Positions 27,701-36,169 are shown, counted from the first letter of the stretch. The stretch: DNA of 64,000 nt from Prevotella sp. (GCA_022511075.1 JAFLSE010000008.1:1-64000); one strand, 5' to 3'. Numbers and translations: made by a program. Notes: a model not told the origin generated them from the sequence alone.

Positions 27701-27856
27701 AAGAAACTTAATATGACAAGTGCCCGTTTCTATCTTTCCGGACAAAACCTCTTCACAATGAAGAGCAGCAGCTTCACAATGAGCGACCCCGAAAATCCTA
27801 ACTGGGCATATCCTCACGCAACATCCGTTTCTTTCGGACTTCAATTGGGTTTCTAA
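24743..27856 (+). CDS. SusC/RagA-family TonB-dependent transporter (fructan locus)
   Basis: A 1037-residue outer-membrane protein. A signal peptide (about 1-22) is followed by a carboxypeptidase-regulatory-like domain (TEITGTVIDETGEGVIGATV, about 24-100), a TonB box-like EVVVTGY (about 102-108), a plug domain (GLY-rich VRIRGFGSF, FVIDGVP, ASIYGSRAANGVIIITTRKG) and a beta-barrel ending in aromatic SFGLQLGF. It imports oligosaccharides bound by the partner SusD, energised by TonB. The adjacent SusD, GH32 and fructokinase genes point to fructan oligosaccharides as cargo. It leads a three-gene transcript: SusC, SusD (30 bases on), then a SusE-position lipoprotein. Confidence 0.96.
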   Translation: MKELKRFLLSFVLTLASTIMYAQTEITGTVIDETGEGVIGATVMEKGTSNGTVTDFDGNFKLKVEAGKTLVITYIGYDAMEVAATPGMKVKLKENAKELAEVVVTGYTTQRKADLTGSVSVVQTKDLKSSADTDPMRALQGKVAGMTVTTDGSPAGTGTVRIRGFGSFNASQDPLFVIDGVPTTATLNSLNMNDIESMQVLKDAASASIYGSRAANGVIIITTRKGKKGDKVKIDFSANLTAQFYTSQSTMKLSNTAEYATAMAQAALNDGLDPVAYASNYGLDLNAASGVSIKAYDPSTGQYNSYTVNGLYDGFINSRKTMRFSDTDWLGEISRTGISQSYDLSLSNATDKYSALFSLGYKKNEGILKYTDFENFSGRVNTSFNVNKYVTIGENVTITHTNQVNLSPMENALKMSPTVPVYEEDGTTFAGPVGGMSDRQNPLRELYMNRDNALKIWRVFGNAFIDIKPIDGLLLRSNFGIDYDQAFIHSVSYSFHSDIVNNDTPTTTLSEANDMKWTWSNTANYNFTVAANHNFGVLLGIELHHQNRDDFSSYAEQFAIENYKYMWPNAATGTQRASGIAEGYNLVSFFGKVDYNWKDLLLASFTIRRDGSSRFGSNNRYGTFPAATLGYRLSQNLKQDWLDDLKVRLSWGETGNQAIGNNARYGLYYAGYNADHILNTAYDLFLQGSGNLPSGFYAGQTENPDLKWETTIQYNVGADFTMFRNSLYGSADFYIKKVKDMLINPAYLGSMGEGGASWLNGPSLQNWGMEFTLGYRHTTSYGLGYNINGNLDFFRNKVTYLPETTTGSYVHTPTENLVESKRPYGSIVGYVVDGIFQNREEVLASGQPNARVGGLKYADLDGNGIINSDDQTWIFNPVPNFSWGLNVALNYKNFDLSMFFQGVCGVDKYNDQKFQTDFYSLTDAGSNKGNRMLNAWTADNTSSTIPALTTNNTGDEGRTSTYFVEHGSWLKLRTLQVGYNLEDKLLKKLNMTSARFYLSGQNLFTMKSSSFTMSDPENPNWAYPHATSVSFGLQLGF

Positions 27857-27886
27857 TTCTATTAACATTAAAGAACATAGCAGATT

Positions 27887-29626
27887 ATGAAAGCAATATA
27901 TAAGTCAATATTTGCAGTCGGTGTTTTGTGTGGCTCGGTGGCACTGACCTCTTGTGATGATTTCATCGATGTTGAGCCGCAGGGTGTTGTAAGCGAGCAG
28001 CTTGCCATGGAAAACCCTGATAAAATGACCATTGCAGCATACGCAAGTCTTGGTGACTGTTGGTATGACTGTCCGTTGAATCTTTGGCCCTATGGCGACG
28101 TGGCTTCCGACGATGCCCTGAAAGGTGGTTCGGGAACAACCGACACAGGCTATCACCCTATGGAGGTGTGGTCGAGCCTTACGTCTACTCCTGGTGAGTT
28201 CGATGCTTTGTGGTATAGGTTGTATTGTGCCATCAGCCGTTGCAACCGCGCCTTGGTGTCACTCGACGAGTATGGCGAGGCAAAGTTGGGTGCTGAAGTT
28301 GCACGCCAGCGTGTTGGAGAAGTAAAGTTCCTGCGCGGACACTTCTACTTCAAGCTCATTACGATGTTCCGTCAGATTCCGTGGATTGATGAGGAGGTAT
28401 ATAAGACAACCGCCCACGAGCAGACACGCAACGATGAGTTTACATACGAAGAGTTGTTCCAGAAGATTATCGCCGACTTTGAAGAGGCATACAATGTGTT
28501 GCCTGCACAGCAGGAAGACGGCGGTCGTACAAACAAGATTGCAGCAGCCGCATACTTGGCAAAGTGCTATCTCACATTGGCGTGGGGCGACGGCTACGAG
28601 GCTACCACGGGCGTGAGCCACATCAACCTGCAGTATATGCAGAAAGTTGTGGAGTACACTAATGTAGTGAAAAACTCGCAATTTGGATATCTTGAGGATT
28701 TCGGCGACATATTCCTGTCTGAATACAGAAACTCTAAAGAGAGCATTTTCTCAGTTCAGACTTCTACCTACGAGGAAGACAATACCGCAGAAGGACGCGC
28801 CAACTGGAGCAATGTGCTTAATGGCTGCTGGGGCATCTGGTCGTGCGGATGGGATTTCCATAAGCCATCGCAGAATCTCGTAAATGCATTCAAGACAAAG
28901 GACGGACTGCCAATGTTCAACGACTTCAACAACGAGATTGCATATCCCGTGAACGGACAGCCGACGGCACAGAAGTGGGATCCACGTTTGTTCCACACAG
29001 TGGGCATGCCGACATTCCCTTACAAGTATGAAAAGGAGTACACTCTGACAAAGGACAATTCGCGCACGCCTAACACATACGGCTACTACACCTCAATGAA
29101 GGAAGTGCCGCAGCGTTCAGAAGGCGAAACCTACAAAGGCTCTTGGCAACATTTTGCAATGAATGACATAATCTTCCGCTACACCGACGTAATGCTTATG
29201 CGTGCCGAGGCTCTCATTGAGACTGGCAATCTTTCGGAGGCACAGCAGATTATCAACAACATTCGTCAGCGTGCAAAGAATTCAATGAAGCATATAGAGT
29301 ATGCTGCCGACCAGTGCGACATCGCGCTCTATCCCGACAACTATTTCCAAGACAAGGAGACAGCACGCCAGTGTCTGCGCTGGGAGCGTCGTCTGGAAAT
29401 GGCAATGGAGGGCAGCCGTTTCTTCGACCTGAAGCGCTGGGGTATGGCTTCGCAGACACTCAATGCTTTCTTTGAGTCAGAGCAGAACGCAGTCTACGAC
29501 GGACAGACATACGCACAGTATTACAAAGATGCGCACTTTACGGCAGGAAAGAACGAGTTCTATCCCGTTCCTTACAACCAGCTTTACTATGTGCCGGGAC
29601 TTTATGTACAAAACAAAGGCTATTAA
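27887..29626 (+). CDS. SusD/RagB-family fructan-binding lipoprotein
   Basis: A 579-residue lipoprotein (lipobox VALTSCDD, Cys about 23), the lid partner of the SusC encoded 30 bases upstream. It has the usual TPR-like helical frame (ISRCNRALVSLDEY, VGEVKFLRGHFYFKLITMF, KIAAAAYLAKCYLTLAWGD) and the C-terminal family block ETARQCLRWERRLEMAMEGSRFFDLKRW (about 490-517). The ligand is probably inulin- or levan-type fructan, judged from the GH32 and fructokinase genes; binding residues cannot be assigned from sequence alone. Confidence 0.95.
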   Translation: MKAIYKSIFAVGVLCGSVALTSCDDFIDVEPQGVVSEQLAMENPDKMTIAAYASLGDCWYDCPLNLWPYGDVASDDALKGGSGTTDTGYHPMEVWSSLTSTPGEFDALWYRLYCAISRCNRALVSLDEYGEAKLGAEVARQRVGEVKFLRGHFYFKLITMFRQIPWIDEEVYKTTAHEQTRNDEFTYEELFQKIIADFEEAYNVLPAQQEDGGRTNKIAAAAYLAKCYLTLAWGDGYEATTGVSHINLQYMQKVVEYTNVVKNSQFGYLEDFGDIFLSEYRNSKESIFSVQTSTYEEDNTAEGRANWSNVLNGCWGIWSCGWDFHKPSQNLVNAFKTKDGLPMFNDFNNEIAYPVNGQPTAQKWDPRLFHTVGMPTFPYKYEKEYTLTKDNSRTPNTYGYYTSMKEVPQRSEGETYKGSWQHFAMNDIIFRYTDVMLMRAEALIETGNLSEAQQIINNIRQRAKNSMKHIEYAADQCDIALYPDNYFQDKETARQCLRWERRLEMAMEGSRFFDLKRWGMASQTLNAFFESEQNAVYDGQTYAQYYKDAHFTAGKNEFYPVPYNQLYYVPGLYVQNKGY

Positions 29627-29647
29627 TCAACAAATAAAATTGCAACA

Positions 29648-31150
29648 ATGAAGAAGATTTCAATAATGATAATGGCGATGTTGGCGTTTGTCCTTTCCGC
29701 TTGTCAGGACAACGACATCGAGCGCAGGGATATGATACTCAGCGGCATCAGTGCCGACCAGATAACAGGTGCGTTGCAGGGCGACGACTATGTGCTGACG
29801 TGGGGTTCACTGCCAAGCGGACAGAGCATGCAGATAGCTATCTACCGCAACGGAACACTCAACGCAAGTGAGGTTGTAAGCGGTACGAGCTATACTCACA
29901 AGATGGTTGCCACCAACGTGCCTTTCGAGTATGTTTTCAAGGTTACCGACGGCGAGAACTTCTCTCGTGGCGTTATCAAGACATATCTCCGCGAAGGTGC
30001 TACGAGCATCAGCGGCTTGCAGATGTCGCAAGTAGAAAAGGTTGGCGGCTATGACGCCAAGATAGAATGGAACAAGGCAGACGATGCAACCAACATCTTG
30101 CTTGTTGCCACTACAGGCACTCGCACTGTCAACGAGACTCTTTCCGGCAGTGCAACAGAGTATGTAATCAGCAACGTGGTTGACGGCGAAGAGTGGAACG
30201 TTACCGTTACCGCACAAAACGATAAAGGTAAGTCGCTGCCCACAACCGCCTCTCTCCGCATTGGTAAGACTGCAATCGGTTTCCTGAGCGAGTATGCAAC
30301 TCCTGACGAGCTGATAGCAAACGGCGATGACGACGAGGCTTCTGCTTGGCTATGGCTGCACGAGGAATATCCTACAGCGCAGTATCTCTACTTTGGCAAC
30401 ATTAAGTCTGGTGCCGACCTTGAGCAATTCCGTGTATTGTTCTGGATGCGCGACCTTGAGGGTGTTGGCGAAGATGCTGTTTGGAACATGTCTGAAACAG
30501 TGATGGCTGCAACTCCAAGCATTCAGTCTTGGTATAAGGATGGCGGCAGCCTGCTGCTTTGGAGCCACGCTACACCTTACATTGGCACTCTCGGCAGACT
30601 CGACACCAATATGCTGAAAGCCAACGACCACGCATTCGGCACGGGCGAGGGCGGCTTCAACGGCGACACTTGGAAAATGGCAGTACAGTTGAATCCAGGC
30701 GGTGCTTTCTCACGCGACTTCTCTACTCACCCGATATATAAGGGCATAGAAACGGAGTCTATCGACCGCACAAAACTCATTCCTATGAAGGGTGCTGGCT
30801 GGACAGAAGACCACAACTGCCTCTACTTCAACATTCCTGCTGCCCTCACAGGCTTTGGTCCTCAAGATGAGGCTTGCTATAATGCCCTCACAAGCATCTT
30901 TGGCATCTATCCTCTCGGCACATGGGACAGCCAGATTGATTGGGTTTCACAGCTCAACATCTGGGAAGCACAGCAAGGTAACACCGAATTCAAGGGAACA
31001 ATCCTCTGTATCGGTAATGGTGGTTGCGAGTTCTCACTGAAGAACGCCGACGGCACACCCGACAAGAGTGCTCACCCAAAGAACAATGCCTACCAAGACA
31101 ATGTTTTGAAACTTGCCAAGAACAGTTTGGAATATCTCAAGACAAGATAA
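29648..31150 (+). CDS. Surface glycan-binding lipoprotein (SusE position, DUF4960-like)
   Basis: A 500-residue lipoprotein (lipobox VLSACQD, Cys about 19). Two fibronectin-like repeats (about 30-125 and 125-215; note YVLTWGSLP and DAKIEWNK) form a stalk. They are followed by a 280-residue domain rich in Trp and Asp (LLWSHATPYIGTLGRLD, HPIYKGIETESIDR, CLYFNIPAALTGFG). I match this domain tentatively to DUF4960, seen next to GH32 genes in fructan loci. It probably binds fructan at the surface, helping the SusC/SusD pair. It lies 21 bases after SusD and is the last gene of the transcript, closed by a hairpin at 31177-31203. Confidence 0.75.
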   Translation: MKKISIMIMAMLAFVLSACQDNDIERRDMILSGISADQITGALQGDDYVLTWGSLPSGQSMQIAIYRNGTLNASEVVSGTSYTHKMVATNVPFEYVFKVTDGENFSRGVIKTYLREGATSISGLQMSQVEKVGGYDAKIEWNKADDATNILLVATTGTRTVNETLSGSATEYVISNVVDGEEWNVTVTAQNDKGKSLPTTASLRIGKTAIGFLSEYATPDELIANGDDDEASAWLWLHEEYPTAQYLYFGNIKSGADLEQFRVLFWMRDLEGVGEDAVWNMSETVMAATPSIQSWYKDGGSLLLWSHATPYIGTLGRLDTNMLKANDHAFGTGEGGFNGDTWKMAVQLNPGGAFSRDFSTHPIYKGIETESIDRTKLIPMKGAGWTEDHNCLYFNIPAALTGFGPQDEACYNALTSIFGIYPLGTWDSQIDWVSQLNIWEAQQGNTEFKGTILCIGNGGCEFSLKNADGTPDKSAHPKNNAYQDNVLKLAKNSLEYLKTR

Positions 31151-31176
31151 CATCCTGTTTCCTTAATAATCAAAAT

Positions 31177-31203
31177 AGCCTGTTTCCTATGTGGAAGCAG
31201 GCT
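31177..31203 (+). terminator. Rho-independent terminator of the susC-susD-lipoprotein transcript
   Basis: An 11-bp stem (31177-31187 with 31193-31203, AGCCTGTTTCC/GGAAGCAGGCT, one G-T pair) has a 5-base loop and is followed by TTTTT. Confidence 0.9.
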
Positions 31204-31222
31204 TTTTTAACTATTACTATTT

Positions 31223-31287
31223 CGCCAACTACTAAAATAAAAACGCGCCAATTACTAAAACGAAAATACGCCAACTACTAAAATTGG
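31223..31287. repeat. Three tandem copies of a 23-base repeat
   Basis: Units begin at 31223, 31246 and 31269, exactly 23 bases apart. Each starts CGCCAA(C/T)TACTAAAA and ends in an A-rich stretch; the third is cut short at about 31287. The third copy contains the stop codon of the convergent acetyltransferase gene (31278-31280, TAG on the minus strand) and its last codons. Confidence 0.8.
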
Positions 31288-31844
31288 CCTGAAATATTTT
31301 TGATAACCTTTGCAGGAACGCCGCCTACCAGCGTGAATGGCGGTATGTCTTTCGTTACGATACTGCCTGCCGCGATTACAGCTCCCCTACCAATCCTTAC
31401 TCCGGGGCATACCTGTACACCTGCACCAATCCAGACATCATCTTCGATTGTTATTGGCTTAGCATATTCGATGCCTTGATTTCTTGTTGTGTGGTCAAGA
31501 GGATGCCCTGCGGTATGCAGCCCTACATTTGGTGCTATGAAAACATTGTTGCCAATGGTTACTTTTGCGCCATCAAGCACAATGAAATTATAGTTTGCGA
31601 AGAAATTGTCACCAACCTCAATGTTATATCCGTAGTCGCAGAAGAAAGGTGAGCGTATACAGCAGTTCTTCCCACGTTTACCTAAAATCTTCGTCAGCAT
31701 CTCATCTTTTGCCTTGGTATCCGAAGGTATAATGCTGTTGTATTCAAAGCACAAATCTGCTGCCTTCAACATTTCTTCCTGAAGTTCTTGGTCATAGTTG
31801 GGATTGTAGGGCAATCCGTTGCGACACTTTTCTTTTTCCGTCAT
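31278..31844 (-). CDS. Maltose/galactoside O-acetyltransferase family protein
   Basis: A 188-residue left-handed beta-helix acetyltransferase of the Maa/LacA/NodL group. The N-terminal helical maa-type domain has the CRNGLPYNPNYDQEL start and about 55 residues. The hexapeptide repeats run from about 70 to 180, with the catalytic His in LHTAGHPLD and the ending GGVPAKVIKNI. It moves an acetyl group from acetyl-CoA to a sugar hydroxyl. It lies on the opposite strand between the two fructan transcripts, so it is embedded in the locus but not necessarily part of it. Its own promoter is at 31889-31861. The stop codon falls in a 23-base tandem repeat. Confidence 0.9.
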   Translation of the reverse strand: MTEKEKCRNGLPYNPNYDQELQEEMLKAADLCFEYNSIIPSDTKAKDEMLTKILGKRGKNCCIRSPFFCDYGYNIEVGDNFFANYNFIVLDGAKVTIGNNVFIAPNVGLHTAGHPLDHTTRNQGIEYAKPITIEDDVWIGAGVQVCPGVRIGRGAVIAAGSIVTKDIPPFTLVGGVPAKVIKNISGQF

Positions 31845-31860
31845 ATTGTGAATGTTTTTG

Positions 31861-31889
31861 CAAATTTAATCATTTTTGTACAAACACAA
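31861..31889 (-). promoter_or_regulatory. Predicted promoter of the acetyltransferase gene
   Basis: On the minus strand: TTG (31889-31887), 18 bases, TAAATTTG (31868-31861), only 17 bases before the start codon. It shares the 318-base divergent region with the GH32 regulatory element. Confidence 0.55.
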
Positions 31890-31924
31890 GCAATATTGAG
31901 CAAATAATGTATATATGTAGATAC

Positions 31925-31964
31925 AAATCTTGTAATAAATGTTACAATGAACGATTTGTTGCAT
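31925..31964 (+). promoter_or_regulatory. Candidate operator upstream of the fructan GH32 operon
   Basis: Bases 31937-31964 match 24616-24643 upstream of susC at 25 of 28 positions (common parts AAATGTTACA, TGAACGATTT, TTG). An inverted half copy, AAATC then TTGTAA (31925-31935), precedes it, missing five bases relative to the susC site. The element ends 42 bases before the -7 box, against 41 at susC. This is very likely a binding site for the locus regulator. Confidence 0.6.
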
Positions 31965-32006
31965 ACTTTGAAACATAAGTGATAAATATATATATGATAT
32001 TTTTAG

Positions 32007-32014
32007 TAATTTTG
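32007..32014 (+). promoter_or_regulatory. -7 box of the GH32 operon promoter
   Basis: TAATTTTG, with no TTTG-like -33 box at the usual distance, as at susC. It leaves a long untranslated leader of about 140 bases before the GH32 ATG at 32163; I see no clear structured RNA in it. Confidence 0.6.
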
Positions 32015-32162
32015 CAACACGAAAGTTTGATAGTGGTTTATTGTTTGTTATTTGTGTTGGGGTATTAGGATTGTTTTCAGGATAACCTAAAAGGAAAATA
32101 GTAGAAGGCTGAACGCCGGAATTGAGATTAGGAAAATAATAATAACTAAAAACTGATATAGA

Positions 32163-33842
32163 ATGAGAACAAAGAGATTACTGACAATGATGGTGGCGAC
32201 GCTTGTGGCAATTGCAACACAGGCACAGGCTCCACAGGTGTTGGGCAAGAGCCACGCAATGCAGCGCGTGGAGGTGAAAAACCATTATCTGCTGCTGCCC
32301 GTGCAGGAGAGAGAGGAAAATGCGACGATACGTGTGGTGGCTGCCGGCAGTGAGGTGCAGACACTGAACGTGCGACTGGCTGTTGACAAGGTTGACTACT
32401 ATGTGCCGCTGGACATCGAACGTTTCGGTGCTAAAGGTTTGTTGCTTGACATCGTGTTCCATGGCGACCGTCGCTTCACGGGAGCAATGAAGGACTTCCT
32501 TTGCTGGAAGGAAATGAAACAGTCCGACGAGTTTGATACTGCCAACCGTGAGCGTTTTCGTCTCGTATATCACCATACACCGCTTTACGGATGGATGAAC
32601 GACCCTAACGGAATGTTCTACAAGGACGGTGTGTACCACCTATATTATCAGTATAACCCCTACGGCTCGCAGTGGGAGAACATGACGTGGGGACACTCTA
32701 CATCGAAGGACCTTATACACTGGGAAGCACAGCCGTTGGCAATAGAGCCTGATGCACTGGGAACGATATTCAGCGGCTCATGCGTTGTTGACAAGGCAAA
32801 CAATCAGGTTGTGGCAATGTACACATCGGCAGGAAGAAACCAGGTGCAGTCGGTGGCATTCTCGAAAGACAATGGCATGACATTCGAGAAATATGATGGC
32901 AACCCTGTATTGGTGAGCAAGGAAGAGGATTTCCGCGACCCGAAGGTGTTCTGGAACGACGAAATAAACAAATGGAACTTGATTTTGGCTGTGGGGCAGG
33001 AGATGCACATCTATACAAGTATTGACCTGAAAGACTGGCACTATGAGAGTTCGTTCGGCAAGGAGCTTGGTTGCCACGATGGTGTATGGGAGTGCCCTGA
33101 CCTGATGAAGCTGCCAGTGCGCGGCACAGGTAAGCACAAATGGCTGCTTATTTGCAACATCAATCCTGGCGGTCCGTTCGGAGGCAGTGCCACACAGTAT
33201 TTCGTAGGCGAGTTTGACGGTCATAAGTTCACTTGCGAACACAAGGACACACGTTGGATGGACTATGGCAAGGACCACTATGCCACGGTTACTTTCGACA
33301 ACGCTCCCGACGGTCGCAAGATAGCATTGGCGTGGATGTCTAACTGGCAGTATGCCAACCAAGTGCCCACAAAACAGTTCCGCTCTGCCAACTCCGTGCC
33401 TCGCGACCTTGACCTTTTCGAGCACAACGGACAGACCTACTGCGGCGTTACTCCTTCAAAGGAATTGCTCGCCTTGCGCGGCAAAGCCACAAACAAGCTG
33501 TCGCAAGCCTGTGAGATTGTGGTTGACGTGAAAGGCTCTACGGAGATAGTACTGTCTAACCCATTGGGTGAGCAGGTGGTGATGAAATACGATGCTTCCA
33601 GCAGAACGTTCTTTATGGACCGCACACGCACATACGCCAGCTTCAGCGAGGCTTTCCCCTGCGTAACCACGGCTCCCGTATATGGCGACATTCACCAGCT
33701 GCGCCTGTTCATCGACCGTTGCAGCATTGAGGCATTCGATGCCGACGGACGAATGGCAATGACAAACCTCGTATTCCCTTCAGAACCTTATAACAATATA
33801 AAGGTGAAAGACGGCAAGGCTGTAATCTATACGATAGAATAA
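32163..33842 (+). CDS. GH32 fructan hydrolase (inulinase/levanase/invertase family)
   Basis: A 559-residue secreted enzyme (signal peptide about 1-22, no lipobox). An N-terminal beta domain (about 25-125) precedes the five-bladed propeller. All three active-site acids are present: nucleophile D147 in GWMNDPNG, transition-state stabiliser D259 in FRDPKVF and acid/base E310 in VWECPDL. A C-terminal beta-sandwich follows (about 440-559), typical of the family. It releases fructose from fructans, probably in the periplasm. Exo or endo action and inulin or levan preference cannot be read safely. It heads a GH32-permease-fructokinase operon. Confidence 0.94.
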   Translation: MRTKRLLTMMVATLVAIATQAQAPQVLGKSHAMQRVEVKNHYLLLPVQEREENATIRVVAAGSEVQTLNVRLAVDKVDYYVPLDIERFGAKGLLLDIVFHGDRRFTGAMKDFLCWKEMKQSDEFDTANRERFRLVYHHTPLYGWMNDPNGMFYKDGVYHLYYQYNPYGSQWENMTWGHSTSKDLIHWEAQPLAIEPDALGTIFSGSCVVDKANNQVVAMYTSAGRNQVQSVAFSKDNGMTFEKYDGNPVLVSKEEDFRDPKVFWNDEINKWNLILAVGQEMHIYTSIDLKDWHYESSFGKELGCHDGVWECPDLMKLPVRGTGKHKWLLICNINPGGPFGGSATQYFVGEFDGHKFTCEHKDTRWMDYGKDHYATVTFDNAPDGRKIALAWMSNWQYANQVPTKQFRSANSVPRDLDLFEHNGQTYCGVTPSKELLALRGKATNKLSQACEIVVDVKGSTEIVLSNPLGEQVVMKYDASSRTFFMDRTRTYASFSEAFPCVTTAPVYGDIHQLRLFIDRCSIEAFDADGRMAMTNLVFPSEPYNNIKVKDGKAVIYTIE

Positions 33843-33873
33843 ATAACAGAAAACCTAAAAATACTGAAATATT

Positions 33874-35031
33874 ATGAATAAAGTAAACAAACTCGCCCTT
33901 ATCCCAGTGATGCTTTGCTTCTTCTCTATGGGATTTGTGGATTTAGTTGGCATCGCGTCCAACTATGTGAAAGCCGACCTCGGGCTTACCGACGCTACGG
34001 CAAACATCTTCCCTTCGCTGGTGTTCTTCTGGTTCCTTATCTTCTCCGTTCCCACGGGAATGCTGATGAACAAGATAGGACGCAAGAACACGGTGCTGCT
34101 ATCATTGGGTGTCACGGTGCTGTCGCTGTTCATACCTCTTTTCGGCAATTCGTTTGAGATAATGCTCGTTGCGTTCTCGCTCCTCGGCATAGGCAATGCC
34201 CTGATGCAGACATCACTCAATCCGTTGGTACAGACGGTTATTGGCGGCGACAACCTTGCTTCGATGCTCACCTTCGGTCAGTTTGTAAAGGCAATAGCAT
34301 CGTTCCTCGCACCTTATCTTGCAATGTGGGGTGCTGTGGGATTGCTGCCAAGTTTCGGTCTCGACTGGCGTGTGCTCTTTGCAATCTACTTTGTTGTGGG
34401 CATTCTTGCCACGGTGCTGCTCGGCGTTACTCCTATTGACGAGGCTCGTGTCGAGGGCAAGGCGTCTACCTTTGCAGAGTGTTTCAAGTTGCTGGGCAAG
34501 CCTATTGTGCTGTTGTCGTTCCTCGGCATAATGTGCCACGTGGGCATTGACGTTGGCACTAACACCACAGCCCCGAAAATTCTCATGGAGCGTTTGGGAA
34601 TGACTCTCAACGAGGCTGCCTTTGCCACTTCCCTCTATTTCATCTTCCGCACGATAGGCAGTCTCACGGGTACGTTCTTCCTGCGTGTAATGCAGCAAAG
34701 GACATTCTTTGTGATAAGTGTCGTTATGATGGCGCTCTCGATGATTGGCATGTTCGTGGGCACATCCAAATTGGTGCTCTACGTGGCAATAGCCCTCGTG
34801 GGCTACGGCAATTCCAACATCTTCCCAATCGTATTCTCCGAGGCACTGCTGTCAGTGCCTGACAAACAGAACGAGGTTAGCGGACTGATGATTATGGGCT
34901 TGTTTGGCGGAACGGTGTTCCCATTGCTCATGGGCTTTGCCGGCGATGCCTTCGGACAGGCAGGTGCTGTGCTTGTAATGGCGGTGGGAGTGGTCTACCT
35001 CTTCACATACATATCCAAAGTTAAACACTAA
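33874..35031 (+). CDS. MFS sugar permease (fructose, FucP-like)
   Basis: A 385-residue inner-membrane protein of the major facilitator superfamily with about 12 hydrophobic segments (for example FFSMGFVDLVGIASNYV, LVFFWFLIFSVPTGMLM, ALVGYGNSNIFPIVFSEALL). The loop between segments 2 and 3 has the family signature MNKIGRKNTVLLSLG. It resembles the FucP/GlcP/fructose permease group that imports monosaccharides with protons. Position between GH32 and fructokinase makes fructose the likely cargo. It lies 31 bases after GH32 and 29 bases before the kinase. Confidence 0.9.
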   Translation: MNKVNKLALIPVMLCFFSMGFVDLVGIASNYVKADLGLTDATANIFPSLVFFWFLIFSVPTGMLMNKIGRKNTVLLSLGVTVLSLFIPLFGNSFEIMLVAFSLLGIGNALMQTSLNPLVQTVIGGDNLASMLTFGQFVKAIASFLAPYLAMWGAVGLLPSFGLDWRVLFAIYFVVGILATVLLGVTPIDEARVEGKASTFAECFKLLGKPIVLLSFLGIMCHVGIDVGTNTTAPKILMERLGMTLNEAAFATSLYFIFRTIGSLTGTFFLRVMQQRTFFVISVVMMALSMIGMFVGTSKLVLYVAIALVGYGNSNIFPIVFSEALLSVPDKQNEVSGLMIMGLFGGTVFPLLMGFAGDAFGQAGAVLVMAVGVVYLFTYISKVKH

Positions 35032-35060
35032 ACAACAATATACTAAAAACCATATAAGTT

Positions 35061-35954
35061 ATGCAAAACAAACGTTATATCGTCGGACTCGGCGAAGCTC
35101 TCTGGGATGTTCTCCCTGAAGGAAAGAAACTCGGTGGCGCACCTGCCAATTTTGCCTATCACGCAGGACAGTTTGTAGGACAGGACAACGCCCTTGCCGT
35201 TAGTGCCCTTGGCGAAGACAAACTGGCAGAAGAAACAATAGAATCGTTGAAGGAGCACGGACTGAGCTACCTTATGCCGCGCGTGCCATATCCTACGGGC
35301 ACGGTGCAGGTGACTCTCGACGATGAGGGAATCCCCACCTACGACATAAAGGAAAACGTGGCTTGGGACAATGTTCCCTTCGACAGCGACATACAGGCAG
35401 TGGCACGCAACTGCCGTGCCGTATGCTTCGGCTCGTTGGCACAGCGCAACGTGGTTTCGCGCGAGACAATTCATAAGTTCCTCGACCTTACGCCTAAAGA
35501 CTGCGTAAAGATATTCGACATAAACCTGCGTCAGAACTTCTATAGCAAGGAGGTTATTCAGGAGTCTTTGCGCCGCTGCAATATCCTGAAGATAAACGAC
35601 GAGGAGTTGGTGCTCATCGGCAGAATGTTCGGCTATCCCGGACTTGACATAGAAAACAAGTGCTGGCTCATTCTCGGCAAGTACAACCTCGACATGCTTG
35701 TGCTTACCTGCGGCACTAACGGCTCTTACGTGTTCACTCCCGGTCAGATGTCGTTCCAAGAAACACCAAAGGTGGATGTTGCCGACACCGTAGGCGCAGG
35801 CGACTCGTTCACAGGCTCTTTCTGCGCTGCCATTCTCAACGGCAAGCCCGTAGCAGAGGCTCACAAGTTAGCAGTAGAGGTAAGTGCATACGTATGCACC
35901 CAAAACGGTGCAATGCCAAAGCTCACTCCTGAGTTGTTGGCAAAGTCGAAATAG
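35061..35954 (+). CDS. PfkB-family fructokinase
   Basis: A 297-residue kinase that would phosphorylate the fructose released by GH32 and imported by the permease. Motifs include GLGEALWDVLP and GGAPANFAYH at the N-terminus and the DTVGAGDSFTGSF signature with catalytic base D248. It ends AQNGAMPKLTPELL-like, as in fructokinases. It is cytoplasmic and the last gene of the GH32 operon. Two mutually exclusive hairpins lie just after its stop codon. Confidence 0.93.
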   Translation: MQNKRYIVGLGEALWDVLPEGKKLGGAPANFAYHAGQFVGQDNALAVSALGEDKLAEETIESLKEHGLSYLMPRVPYPTGTVQVTLDDEGIPTYDIKENVAWDNVPFDSDIQAVARNCRAVCFGSLAQRNVVSRETIHKFLDLTPKDCVKIFDINLRQNFYSKEVIQESLRRCNILKINDEELVLIGRMFGYPGLDIENKCWLILGKYNLDMLVLTCGTNGSYVFTPGQMSFQETPKVDVADTVGAGDSFTGSFCAAILNGKPVAEAHKLAVEVSAYVCTQNGAMPKLTPELLAKSK

Positions 35955-35995
35955 ATGCATATAGGTGTGAAGTCCAACGCACCTATATGCGTTGG
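35954..35995 (+). other. Two overlapping alternative hairpins after the fructokinase gene
   Basis: Arms GCATATAGGTG (35957-35967) and CACCTATATGC (35980-35990) pair perfectly. CCAACGC (35974-35980) and GCGTTGG (35989-35995) also pair perfectly. The two share bases and cannot form together. No T run follows on the plus strand. It may end the GH32 operon or control read-through to the regulator gene. Confidence 0.5.
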
Positions 35996-36115
35996 CTGTC
36001 GAAGCCTTATGCGATGTCCGTCGAAGCTGTAAGTGGAGGCTGAAAGATAAGTCCCCCTCATGACACTGTAAATAAATGCTTTTACGAGAAACAAGGCAAA
36101 ATATTATGTTCATTA

Positions 36116-36147
36116 TTTGTGGTATTTGAGTTTTTTTAGTAATTTTG
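36116..36147 (+). promoter_or_regulatory. Predicted promoter of the sensor-regulator gene
   Basis: TTTG (36116-36119), 20 bases, TAATTTTG (36140-36147). It lies 22 bases upstream of the TTG start candidate at 36170. Confidence 0.65.
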
Positions 36148-36169
36148 TAGCCAAACCAGTGAATGTAAT

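Noticed and set aside
31223..31287. CRISPR-like array
   Set aside because: Only three adjacent 23-base copies with no spacers; a simple tandem repeat.
31278..31844. Acetyltransferase as a functional part of the fructan system
   Set aside because: It lies inside the locus, but on the other strand with its own ordinary promoter; nothing links it to fructan use.
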